DNA of 64,000 nt from Paraglaciecola psychrophila 170. GTDB lineage: Bacteria; Pseudomonadota; Gammaproteobacteria; Enterobacterales; Alteromonadaceae. Below, one piece after another: positions 1 to 7,767 of the stretch. The notes below the pieces were generated by a model. It searched no databases. It was not told where the DNA came from and saw only the letters and a list, made by a program, of their open reading frames with translations. The stretch's first letter is position 1; each line of letters begins with the position of its first letter. The stretch is from positions 4,898,001-4,962,000 of the forward strand of contig NC_020514.1 of assembly GCF_000347635.1 (NCBI RefSeq), written 5' to 3'. The translations under genes were made by a program, and so were the position numbers.

Positions 1-2442
1 GCTACCACCTGAAGAACGACTTTCAACAGGCACTTCCACTTCCGGCTCTTCTTCAACTGGCGCATCGAGCTGTAAGCTAACCAATACTGGGTCATGGTCA
101 GAACTGCGATATGCATCAGCAGCATAGAAGCTAATGATTTGAGCGTCTGACTTAAACCTTGTGTTGTAGTCCAGTGCAATTGGCTCGTCAGCATTGATGT
201 GCCATTCAGTAACATCAATCGTCTTGGCCAAAGCGCTTTCATTCGCAAGAGCATGATCTAAGTTACCCAATAAACCATTAAACGAGTAAGAATAAGCCTC
301 TGCGCCACCAAAAGTATTAACTACATTGGTATAACCAGCTTCTTCTAGCAATGAAATTGGATCTTCTTTTGCGTAAGAATTTAAGTCACCAATAATTAAT
401 GCAGCTGCATCAGGAAATTCGCTAGCAATAAATGTCGTTAAAGCTTGTGCAGCTCGAGTACGGGTCACATTACAACTACCTTGACCAGTTGTTTCATCGT
501 CATCACCGGCACCACAACTTGAGCCTTTAGACTTAAAGTGATTAACACTGATAACAATAGTTTCACCATTTTCAACTAAAGCGAATTGTTGGTTTAGCGA
601 CGGACGGTTTTTAGTATCGTCAAATAATGCATCACCATTATCGTCAGACGCCGAATTTGCACTTGTCAATATGGCTGCGTCACCCTCAAGTGTCACTACA
701 GCTGGCTTATAAATAAACGCGACGGTTATTGCATCAGTACCTATAGGTGCTCCTGGATTAAGGATTGAATAGGTACCACCACCCATCTCTGCGTTAATAC
801 CAGCCACTAAATCAGCAATAGCAGAGTCGTCATCAAAACCATTGTTCTCGATTTCCATTAAACCAACTATATCTGCATCCATCGCAACAATTGCCGATAT
901 AATTTTGGCTTTTTGACGTCCAAACTCTTCAGCATCATCTGCACCACGACAGCTTGAATCAGCAGCTGGACCACAGATATTCGAACCATCATCAATGGTT
1001 TCAAAATAATTAAGCACATTTAAGCTTGCGACTCTCAAATTACCTAGGTCTAAATCTGGCGCATCTGTACGAGGATTCGTTCCTGCGAACGTTGGATCAC
1101 CGACTGGAATAACTAGGTATTCGCCGAAGCTATAATCTACCACCGCGGTAAGTGTTGAAACCGTATCACCTAAACGTAAAGAATTGACTGCAGACAAACC
1201 ACCAGAAGGGTAGGGAATAGAGTCAGGATTCTGACTGCTATCGCCATCATCTAAAATAATTTGGTCTAAGGCATTAGATGCTTCTAAAGCAATGGCTTCA
1301 TCTGTGCCTGGGGCATGTATATTGGTTGGTGTGTATAATCTTTTAGAGGACAACGTTGCCTGGCCATATCTGGCAAGACCGAAGTTATTAGTGACTAATA
1401 ACTCTTGAGCGCTGCTGACTAACATACCTTCTAGTGCTTCGACATCATCTAAAGAAGCAAATGGCATTACTAAATCAGCAATACTAGGAGTTTCTGTACC
1501 ACAACCTTGCAATATCTCTGAAGCTTCAAGTTGTGTTTTATCATAAAACTCTGATACATCACCCAATACACGCACTACTTCGCCTTCAACTGGCAGTGTG
1601 TCATTGTAAAAAACAAAGATGCCTTCAGATGTTAACGCATTATCATCCATATCGGTTGTTTCTTCTTGTACGAAGAAGCCGGACAAATTAGGTGTAGCAG
1701 CGGTGACAACCCCTTCTATTACAAGTGTTTCGCCAACCAGTGGTGATGCACTGCCAGGGCCTTGAATGGCACTGATAAGTGTTGATATTTCGGCACAGGC
1801 ACCAATTAATACAGGCTCTACCTCCGCTGCTACTTCGCCACCGCCACCAAAGGTACTGGTCTCAGTAGCAAAGGTCTTAATTGGAAATTTAGTCGCTGCA
1901 GAATCATTGGTTGCTTCGTCATCTAGCGCGTTAGCCCCGCTAAATGTCCAGTTGGCAATAACAAAAGCAGCGCCATCTGGGCCTGTATCAGAATTTCGGT
2001 AAGCCCAACCATCAAGGTATTCCCAAGCTTCGCCATTTCCATCAACATTAATATCACCAAATGTATCTATAACAGTATCATTACAAAAAAGCTCAACACC
2101 ATCATCGCCATTAATTTCTAACGCGTTGCCACCTACATGAGTAGGGGCAAAACCCATGAAAGTGACAAAGTTTTCACTTTCAGAAGCAACATATAGGTAG
2201 CTTCCTGCTGTAGCTGCAGCGGCTTCAAAAGTGAATTCTTGTCCATCGGTTCCTCCGCCATTATTGGCTGAGCCTAATCCGCATACCGATAAGTCAGGAA
2301 TATCGTTAACCACAAATATTTCAACGGCTTTTGGGGTTCCGCCCGTTAAAGTTGCATCCATGACCCCAGTAATAACCAAATCAGTGGCTTGTAATGACGA
2401 TATGTATAGGGCAGCAACCAGCGCCGGGTATTTTAATTTCAT
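1..2442 (-). CDS. ExeM/NucH-family secreted endonuclease (3' end outside window)
   Basis: The frame is open from an ATG at 2442 to the window edge (814 codons, no stop), so the C-terminus is missing. An N-terminal signal peptide (MKLKYPALVAALYISSLQA) is followed by a lamin-tail-like domain (roughly residues 20-190, with NGDDGVELF), an OB-like middle region, and an endonuclease/exonuclease/phosphatase domain from about residue 465. That domain shows LRVASLNVLNYF, MEIENNGFDDD, NHFKSKGSSCG, IIGDLNSYAKEDP and SSDHDPVLVSL, the usual metal and catalytic motifs. The last visible residues are Gly/Ser-rich, as before a C-terminal sorting tail. ExeM-type enzymes are extracellular or surface nucleases that degrade environmental or biofilm DNA. 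A RutR-like palindrome lies 109 bp upstream, suggesting control by pyrimidine availability (inference). Confidence 0.9.
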   Translation of the reverse strand, partial: MKLKYPALVAALYISSLQATDLVITGVMDATLTGGTPKAVEIFVVNDIPDLSVCGLGSANNGGGTDGQEFTFEAAAATAGSYLYVASESENFVTFMGFAPTHVGGNALEINGDDGVELFCNDTVIDTFGDINVDGNGEAWEYLDGWAYRNSDTGPDGAAFVIANWTFSGANALDDEATNDSAATKFPIKTFATETSTFGGGGEVAAEVEPVLIGACAEISTLISAIQGPGSASPLVGETLVIEGVVTAATPNLSGFFVQEETTDMDDNALTSEGIFVFYNDTLPVEGEVVRVLGDVSEFYDKTQLEASEILQGCGTETPSIADLVMPFASLDDVEALEGMLVSSAQELLVTNNFGLARYGQATLSSKRLYTPTNIHAPGTDEAIALEASNALDQIILDDGDSSQNPDSIPYPSGGLSAVNSLRLGDTVSTLTAVVDYSFGEYLVIPVGDPTFAGTNPRTDAPDLDLGNLRVASLNVLNYFETIDDGSNICGPAADSSCRGADDAEEFGRQKAKIISAIVAMDADIVGLMEIENNGFDDDSAIADLVAGINAEMGGGTYSILNPGAPIGTDAITVAFIYKPAVVTLEGDAAILTSANSASDDNGDALFDDTKNRPSLNQQFALVENGETIVISVNHFKSKGSSCGAGDDDETTGQGSCNVTRTRAAQALTTFIASEFPDAAALIIGDLNSYAKEDPISLLEEAGYTNVVNTFGGAEAYSYSFNGLLGNLDHALANESALAKTIDVTEWHINADEPIALDYNTRFKSDAQIISFYAADAYRSSDHDPVLVSLQLDAPVEEEPEVEVPVESRSSGGS

Positions 2443-2550
2443 GTTCTCTCCCGAGATATTAGCGATTTTAGTAATCTATTTTGAAGCGAGTATTTTCGCC
2501 TCTTCGATTTATATATTATTATGAAAATCGACTAAGTTACTTTACAACAC

Positions 2551-2566
2551 TTGACCAGTTGGTCAA
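2551..2566. promoter_or_regulatory. RutR-like operator upstream of the secreted nuclease
   Basis: TTGACCAGTTGGTCAA has two perfect 7-bp arms (TTGACCA/TGGTCAA) around a 2-bp centre. This is exactly the published E. coli RutR consensus TTGACCAnnTGGTCAA. RutR is a TetR-family regulator of pyrimidine use that responds to uracil. The site lies 109 bp from the nuclease ATG. A variant occurs at 21541-21554. No rutR gene lies in this window, so the regulator is inferred. Confidence 0.6.
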
Positions 2567-2593
2567 TGATTAAGAAAAAAGTCATGTTTTTTT

Positions 2594-2654
2594 GAATGGT
2601 TTTTTCGTATCAACAAGGCTTAGTATTGACTTCAATTACCAACAAAAACCATTC
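2594..2654. repeat. Inverted repeat, 11-bp arms
   Basis: GAATGGTTTTT at 2594-2604 is exactly complementary to AAAAACCATTC at 2644-2654, with a 39-nt spacer. It sits just upstream of the RutR-like site relative to the nuclease gene. It could be a second operator pair or a cruciform; no function is assigned. Confidence 0.5.
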
Positions 2655-2859
2655 TAAAAGATAGCTTAAACCTATCTATATCAGTGTTTCATACACATTT
2701 AACCTACTACTGAATAACCAACAACACACTATTCATATTTTATATATGATTTTTACCTTAGCGAACAGCGTTCTAAAATTAACGATGCAAGATAGTCATT
2801 AAAGTATAAAGTTGTGAGTGAGCAACGTGTCATCAGTTGTGTTTAATTTTCCTGTTCTG

Positions 2860-2888
2860 CATATTTCATACTCCAATAGTGAAATATG
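2860..2888. repeat. Inverted repeat upstream of mgtE
   Basis: CATATTTCA (2860-2868) and TGAAATATG (2880-2888) form a perfect 9-bp stem around an 11-nt loop, 92 bp before mgtE. It may be a leader hairpin or an operator. No match to a known Mg2+-sensing RNA was recognised. Confidence 0.45.
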
Positions 2889-2891
2889 TGC

Positions 2892-2908
2892 TGACCAACT
2901 AGTGGTCA
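2892..2908. promoter_or_regulatory. Palindrome with RutR-type arms but longer spacing, upstream of mgtE
   Basis: TGACCAACTAGTGGTCA has TGACCA/TGGTCA arms like the site at 2551 but a 5-bp rather than 2-bp centre. A TetR-type dimer fixed on the shorter spacing would not be expected to bind well. An imperfect direct copy of its right half (AACTAGTG then CTCAT) follows at 2917-2930. It lies 72 bp upstream of mgtE. Confidence 0.35.
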
Positions 2909-2980
2909 TGGATTAAACTAGTGACTCATAATCAAGCACTACCTCCTTTTATTGTTCCAGCGAGTAAGTTTATCTAAGCC

Positions 2981-4336
2981 ATGCCAAATACCTTCGAAGC
3001 CAAGAGCAGTCACAACCAACTTCATGACATCAATGAAGCCTTAGGTAGCGGTCAAACAGAGCTCGCCAAAGAGATGTTGCACCAGTTGCAACCCGGTGAT
3101 CTTGCTTTGCTTTTAGAATCAAGCCGCAGTCGCAATCGTTTAGATATTTGGCAACTTATCCAGCCTGATCTATACAGTGACGTGCTCGAAGAACTATCTG
3201 ATGATGTACGTAATGGCATTATCAGAAAAATGCTACCAGAAAAAGTTGCCGATGCCCTAGAAGAGATGGACACCGATAACTTAGTCGATACTTTACGTGG
3301 TTTGCCTCAGGAAGTAGCTCAAAATTTATTGGCTGCCATGGATGAACAAGACCGTTCCAGAGCCGAGCTGGGGTTATCTTATGGTGAAGAAACCGCTGGT
3401 TTTATCATGAATACCGATGCTATTACACTTCGCCCTGGCATTAATGTAGATGTGATCCTGCGATATTTACGCCTCAAAGGTGATATGCCCGAGCACACAG
3501 ATACATTATATGTAGTAGATCGCGACTATAGATTAATGGGTGGCGTGGCACTCACTCGGCTCATAACTGCAGCTGCTGCTACACCAATAGAGTCTTTAAT
3601 GAAAACTTCTGAAGCCATTCCTGCCAGTATGATGGATAACGAAGTAGCCAGTTTATTTGAGCGTTACAACTGGTTATCTGCCCCTGTAGTAGATGAAAAT
3701 AATCAATTGTTAGGGCGTATCACTATTGATGATGTGGTTGACATAATTCGTGAAGACGCAGAACACTCAATGATGAGTATGGCCGGTTTGGACGATGAAG
3801 AAGATACCTTCGCACCCGTTATCAAGAGTACTCAGCGCCGCTCAATTTGGTTAGGTGTGAATCTGCTGACTGCCTTAATGGCAGCTGCGGTAAGTGACTT
3901 ATTTGAAGCCGCTTTAAGCCAACTGGCCGTGTTGGCAATCCTCAACACTATTGTTCCCAGTATGGGCGGGGTAGCGGGAAATCAAACCCTTACCCTAGTT
4001 ATACGCGGAATGGCTTTGGGCCACGTAAACTCAGCTAATGCCAGATGGTTGATTAGCAAAGAATTAGCGATTGGTTTCTTAAATGGCGTGATATGGTCGG
4101 TGTTGATCGCATCGGTCATTGCCATTTGGAAACAAGACTTAATGTTAGGCGCAGTGATCGCCTTTGCGATGCTTATCAATATGATTGCTGCTGGATTAGC
4201 AGGGGCGAGTTTGCCCATTATCATGAAAAAATTGAAAATAGATCCTGCTTTAGCAGGCAGTGTAATTTTAACCACTATCACTGATGTAGTCGGTATATTT
4301 GCATTTTTAGGCTCTGCTACTTGGCTGTTGATATAG
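2981..4336 (+). CDS. mgtE: MgtE magnesium transporter
   Basis: This 451-residue protein has the standard MgtE order. A cytoplasmic superhelical N domain (about residues 25-130, with repeated LPxEVAxxLLxxM-like helices) is followed by two CBS domains (about 135-260). The CBS part includes GRITIDDVVDIIREDAEH, the conserved linker into the membrane. A C-terminal five-helix channel (about 285-450) carries NTIVPSMGGVAGNQTLTLV, the family's signature pore region. MgtE is a Mg2+-gated, Mg2+-selective inner-membrane channel whose cytoplasmic domains close the pore when internal Mg2+ is high. The length is normal. The start ATG at 2981 gives a typical N-terminus. The next gene overlaps its end. Confidence 0.95.
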   Translation: MPNTFEAKSSHNQLHDINEALGSGQTELAKEMLHQLQPGDLALLLESSRSRNRLDIWQLIQPDLYSDVLEELSDDVRNGIIRKMLPEKVADALEEMDTDNLVDTLRGLPQEVAQNLLAAMDEQDRSRAELGLSYGEETAGFIMNTDAITLRPGINVDVILRYLRLKGDMPEHTDTLYVVDRDYRLMGGVALTRLITAAAATPIESLMKTSEAIPASMMDNEVASLFERYNWLSAPVVDENNQLLGRITIDDVVDIIREDAEHSMMSMAGLDDEEDTFAPVIKSTQRRSIWLGVNLLTALMAAAVSDLFEAALSQLAVLAILNTIVPSMGGVAGNQTLTLVIRGMALGHVNSANARWLISKELAIGFLNGVIWSVLIASVIAIWKQDLMLGAVIAFAMLINMIAAGLAGASLPIIMKKLKIDPALAGSVILTTITDVVGIFAFLGSATWLLI

Positions 4337-5211
4337 GTTTGAGCTTCCCTCGAACAATTATTTTAACACTTTTAGCTTTATTCGCTTTTGCTGCCAATTC
4401 TGTTTTATGTCGTCTTGCATTAAATACAGAGCAGGTTAACCCTGCAGATTTCACGTCTATTCGATTGCTTTGTGCGGCGCTTATTTTGGCCCTTATAATT
4501 ATGATCAAAGACAAATCGGTGATCAGTAAAATTAATCAATATGGTAGCCACAGCGGTGCTTTGTCTCTGTTTGTTTATGCCGCAGCTTTTTCTTATGCCT
4601 ATATCACTCTCAACACAGCAACTGGGGCGCTAATATTATTCGCAGCAGTGCAGTTTACTATGCTGTTCAAAGGATGGTTAACTGGTAATAAAATGGGCTT
4701 TCAAGAATATACGGGGGTTTTATTGTCTCTGTTGGGATTCATTTATTTTGTCTTTCCAGAGCTGGAGAATCCTAGTTTACTCGGATGCTTGCTGATGGTC
4801 TTAGCAGGCATAGCTTGGGGTATTTATAGCTTAATTGGCGCCCAATCGAGGTACCCACTTTATGATACAGCCAGTAACTTTATTCGATTAGTCCCCATTG
4901 CCATCATTGGTCTGATAGTGATGTATTTTAGTTTTGGCATCAATATCAGCTTAAAGGGGTTACTCTACACTTTTTGCTCAGGAGCACTCGCTTCAGGAGT
5001 AGGTTACACCATTTGGTATCAAGTCATGCCTAAGTTAAAACCTAGTATTGCAGCAGTATGTCAGCTATCAGTGCCAATTTGGGCTGCTTTAGGCGGGATA
5101 TTGTTAGTTGATGAACCTATTGATTTACATATTGCAGCGTCGGCATCAGTTATCCTAGGTGGGATATTGTTAGTGATACTGGCTAAGAAAAAGAGCTCAC
5201 CGCAAATATGA
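4321..5211 (+). CDS. EamA/DMT-family permease
   Basis: About ten hydrophobic helices in two homologous halves, with a LGGILLV-type end in the second half, mark a drug/metabolite (EamA) transporter of up to 296 residues. No ATG gives a full-length protein. The usable starts are TTG at 4321, inside the last codons of mgtE, or TTG at 4339, just after the mgtE stop. The second gives a more normal N-terminus. The overlap suggests translational coupling to mgtE. A short Lys-rich tail ends the protein. The substrate cannot be told from sequence; family members export amino acids or other small metabolites. A strong hairpin follows the gene. Confidence 0.8.
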   Translation: MAVDIGLSFPRTIILTLLALFAFAANSVLCRLALNTEQVNPADFTSIRLLCAALILALIIMIKDKSVISKINQYGSHSGALSLFVYAAAFSYAYITLNTATGALILFAAVQFTMLFKGWLTGNKMGFQEYTGVLLSLLGFIYFVFPELENPSLLGCLLMVLAGIAWGIYSLIGAQSRYPLYDTASNFIRLVPIAIIGLIVMYFSFGINISLKGLLYTFCSGALASGVGYTIWYQVMPKLKPSIAAVCQLSVPIWAALGGILLVDEPIDLHIAASASVILGGILLVILAKKKSSPQI

Positions 5212-5327
5212 AGCTAAATTATAGATAGAAATTCCAACACAAATGACAGTCCATCAACACCTTGATATCTTAACTGTTATTAAAATATCTTACGTTATAT
5301 TTGATATTAGGAATACACACCAAAACA

Positions 5328-5364
5328 TTGAAAATGCAACTAACTACATTAGTTGCATTTTCAA
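5328..5364. terminator. Bidirectional hairpin terminator between the DMT permease and galK
   Basis: A perfect 16-bp stem (TTGAAAATGCAACTAA, 5328-5343) with the 5-nt loop CTACA pairs to 5349-5364. It lies between convergent genes. The A/T-rich stem ends would serve either direction, although no long T tract follows. Confidence 0.7.
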
Positions 5365-5380
5365 CGTCCAATTTGTTTAA

Positions 5381-6568
5381 TTATATCTCCCCCGCTCCTT
5401 CACTGGCACTACAAATATAAATAGTCTCTTGATAACCAGTCTCTGCTTGATAACGCTTAGCCATCAACTGTTTTGCACCTTCCACCAAATCGTGAGGCAT
5501 AATAGCCACCATACAGCCACCAAAGCCTCCGCCTGTCATTCGAACGCCTCCCTTATCGCCTAAGTATTCAGTTAATATTTTTACGGCGAAATCAATTTGC
5601 GGTACTGTGATTTCAAAGTCGTCACGCATTGAGATGTGAGACGCAGCCATTAATCTGGACAGCTGCACCACATCATTTGTTTTCAGAGCTTGCGCAGCTA
5701 AAACAGTCCGTTCACTATCTGACACCACATGGTGGGCGCGTCGATAAACCACTTCAGGCAGTTTATCTTTATTGCTATGTAAGTCAGCCAAGCTGATATC
5801 ACGTAAAGCTTTTAACCCCAAAGTACCAGCGGCCTCTTCACACTGAAGGCGGCGGGTATTGTATTCACTATCGACTAAACCCCGTTTCACATTGGAGTTG
5901 ATGATCATCACCGCAAGGTTTTCTGGCATTGAAATCAGCTCTGCATCTAACGAACGACAATCTAATAACAAGGCGTTAAATTTAGAGCCACAAGCACTGA
6001 CCATTTGATCCATGATGCCGCACTGACACCCTACAAATTGATTTTCAGCTTCTTGACCGTTTAACGCCACTTCTGCTTTAGTTAGTAATAAATCATATAA
6101 ACCACGAAAGGTTTCACCAATTGCCACTTCCAAAGAAGCAGAGGAGCTTAACCCTGCACCTTGCGGCACATTACCGGTTATAGCCAAATTGGCACCTTTA
6201 AACACATGCCCTCTCATTTGCAGGTGTTTGATGACTCCGCGCACATAATTACTCCACAATTGTGAAGAGTGAGCTGAAATTTCATTTTCCAGCGAAAACT
6301 CATCTTGCTGGTTGTTGTAATCAACAGCCACAACTTTGACCGTCATATCATCTCTGGGTGTGACAGCGACTAAAGTTTGATAGTTAATCGCACATGGCAG
6401 CACAAAACCATCGTTGTAGTCCGTGTGCTCACCTATTAAATTGACCCTGCCCGGTGCTTGGAAATGACGAGTGGGCGCGGAACCAAATGTCTGGGTAAAA
6501 ACGGAGTCAAGTTCAGTTAACATGCTTTGACAGATATTTGACTCAGGTTTAGAAGTATTGAAAGTCAT
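5381..6568 (-). CDS. galK: Galactokinase
   Basis: This 395-residue GHMP kinase phosphorylates galactose to galactose-1-phosphate in the Leloir pathway. Motif 1 is [19 protein letters not shown] near residue 42. Motif 2 is [17 protein letters not shown] near residue 140, the ATP loop. Motif 3 is [13 protein letters not shown] near residue 350. A conserved GIMDQM segment lies between motifs 2 and 3. The ATG at 6566-6568 overlaps the galT stop as ATGA, so the two genes are translationally coupled. Because galT is frameshifted, galK expression by coupling may be weakened, and galactose-1-phosphate could accumulate if galK is still expressed. Confidence 0.96.
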   Translation of the reverse strand: MTFNTSKPESNICQSMLTELDSVFTQTFGSAPTRHFQAPGRVNLIGEHTDYNDGFVLPCAINYQTLVAVTPRDDMTVKVVAVDYNNQQDEFSLENEISAHSSQLWSNYVRGVIKHLQMRGHVFKGANLAITGNVPQGAGLSSSASLEVAIGETFRGLYDLLLTKAEVALNGQEAENQFVGCQCGIMDQMVSACGSKFNALLLDCRSLDAELISMPENLAVMIINSNVKRGLVDSEYNTRRLQCEEAAGTLGLKALRDISLADLHSNKDKLPEVVYRRAHHVVSDSERTVLAAQALKTNDVVQLSRLMAASHISMRDDFEITVPQIDFAVKILTEYLGDKGGVRMTGGGFGGCMVAIMPHDLVEGAKQLMAKRYQAETGYQETIYICSASEGAGEI

Positions 6569-7622
6569 AAACCTAAGGCTCCAGCCGATTCGTTGTAATG
6601 CACATCGCTGAGCGCCTGCAAACGCTGTGCAGCTTGCTCTGGAGTTAAATCTCGTTGTGGCTCTGCCATCATTTCATAACCTACCATAAATTTACGCACC
6701 GTAGCTGAACGTAATAACGGCGGATAAAAATGCGCATGCACCTGCCAATGCTCTGTCGACTCTAGATTATTTGGCGCACCGTGCCAGCCCATTGAGTAAG
6801 GAAAAGAACATTGAAACAAATTATCATAGCGACTAGTGAGTTTTTTAATAGCGATAGCCAAATCGGCTTTTTGTGCTGGGTTAACATCAGTTAATCTGGC
6901 ACAAGTAAACTTAGGTATAAGCAACGTTTCAAACGGCCAAGCCGCCCAGTAAGGCACAACTGCTATCCAATGTTCGGTTTCAACTACGGTACGCGAGCCA
7001 TCCGCCGATTCCTTTTCCGCATAATCTAACAACAGCGAACTAGCATGTTTATCAAAGTACGCTTTTGGCTAGCTTCGGCTTTCGCCACTTCATTAGGTAT
7101 GAAGTCATTTGCCCAGACTTGCCCGTGGGGATGAGGATTAGAGCAACCCATGGCTGCACCTTTGTTCTCAAATACTTGTACCCAAACATAATCTTTGGAT
7201 AAATCCGCTACTTGTTCTTGCCACGTATCAATCACCCCTTCTAAAGCGGGTAAAGATAATTCCGGTAAGGTTTTATTATGCTCGGGAGAAAAACAAATAA
7301 CTCGGCTGGTGCCTCTGGCTGCTTGCAAAGTAAACAGGTCATCATTCGACTGCTCAGACGCGGGAGTGTCTTGCATTAACGCGGCAAAATCATTGGTAAA
7401 TACGAATGTACCCGCATACTCAGGGTTAACTTCACCATTAATACGAGTGTTACCTGAACATAAGAAACACTTGGGGTCGTAAGCCGCAGTATCAGTTACC
7501 TGTGGTTTCTCTACTTGGCCTTGCCAAGGACGTTTCGCTCTATGGGGTGAAACTAACACCCAATCACCCGTTAACGGATTGCGACGACGGTGAGAGTGAT
7601 CGACTGGATCAAATGTAGACAT
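6565..7622 (-). pseudogene. galT: Galactose-1-phosphate uridylyltransferase, frameshifted
   Basis: Two overlapping frames together give a normal-length GalT of about 350 residues. The N-terminal part (7622 to about 7060) has the zinc-site CFLCSGN and the active-site [11 protein letters not shown]. The C-terminal part (about 7060 to 6565) has DGSRTVVETEHW, WPFETLLIPK and HAHFYPPLLRS. The break is at 7058-7063. On the coding strand AAGCGTACTTTGAT should read AAG-CGN-TAC-TTT-GAT, so one base is missing and the first frame stops 12 codons later. There is no homopolymer at the break, so a simple run-length error is less likely. The enzyme would swap UMP between UDP-glucose and galactose-1-phosphate. 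The truncated product would lack the C-terminal half. Confidence 0.9.
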
Positions 7623-7645
7623 AACTTATATAACCTATTTGTGTT

Positions 7646-7663
7646 GCCGTTAACTTAAACGGC
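7646..7663. promoter_or_regulatory. Palindrome 24 bp upstream of galT
   Basis: GCCGTT and AACGGC arms surround AACTTA, just ahead of the galT start and behind the arcB stop. It could be an operator for galTK or a weak arcB terminator. There is no T tract, and it does not match the E. coli GalR operator closely. Confidence 0.3.
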
Positions 7664-7767
7664 GAGTGACCAATATGTTACATCTAAAACCCAGCTAACC
7701 AATAAAAATCTTATCATCTTTTTTAATAAATTAACTACTCTTTAAGTTACAGGCTTGCTAAGTCCCT

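Larger units (their letters stand above)
2443..2980. other. Intergenic region between divergent nuclease and mgtE genes
   Basis: These 538 bp carry no credible gene. The stretch is AT-rich and holds four inverted repeats listed separately (2551-2566, 2594-2654, 2860-2888, 2892-2908). It must contain the promoters of both divergent genes, but I cannot assign -35/-10 boxes with confidence. Confidence 0.7.

Noticed and set aside
1766-2524. Two plus-strand open frames of 78 and 97 codons
   Set aside because: They lie antisense to the secreted nuclease, whose domain motifs read clearly on the minus strand.
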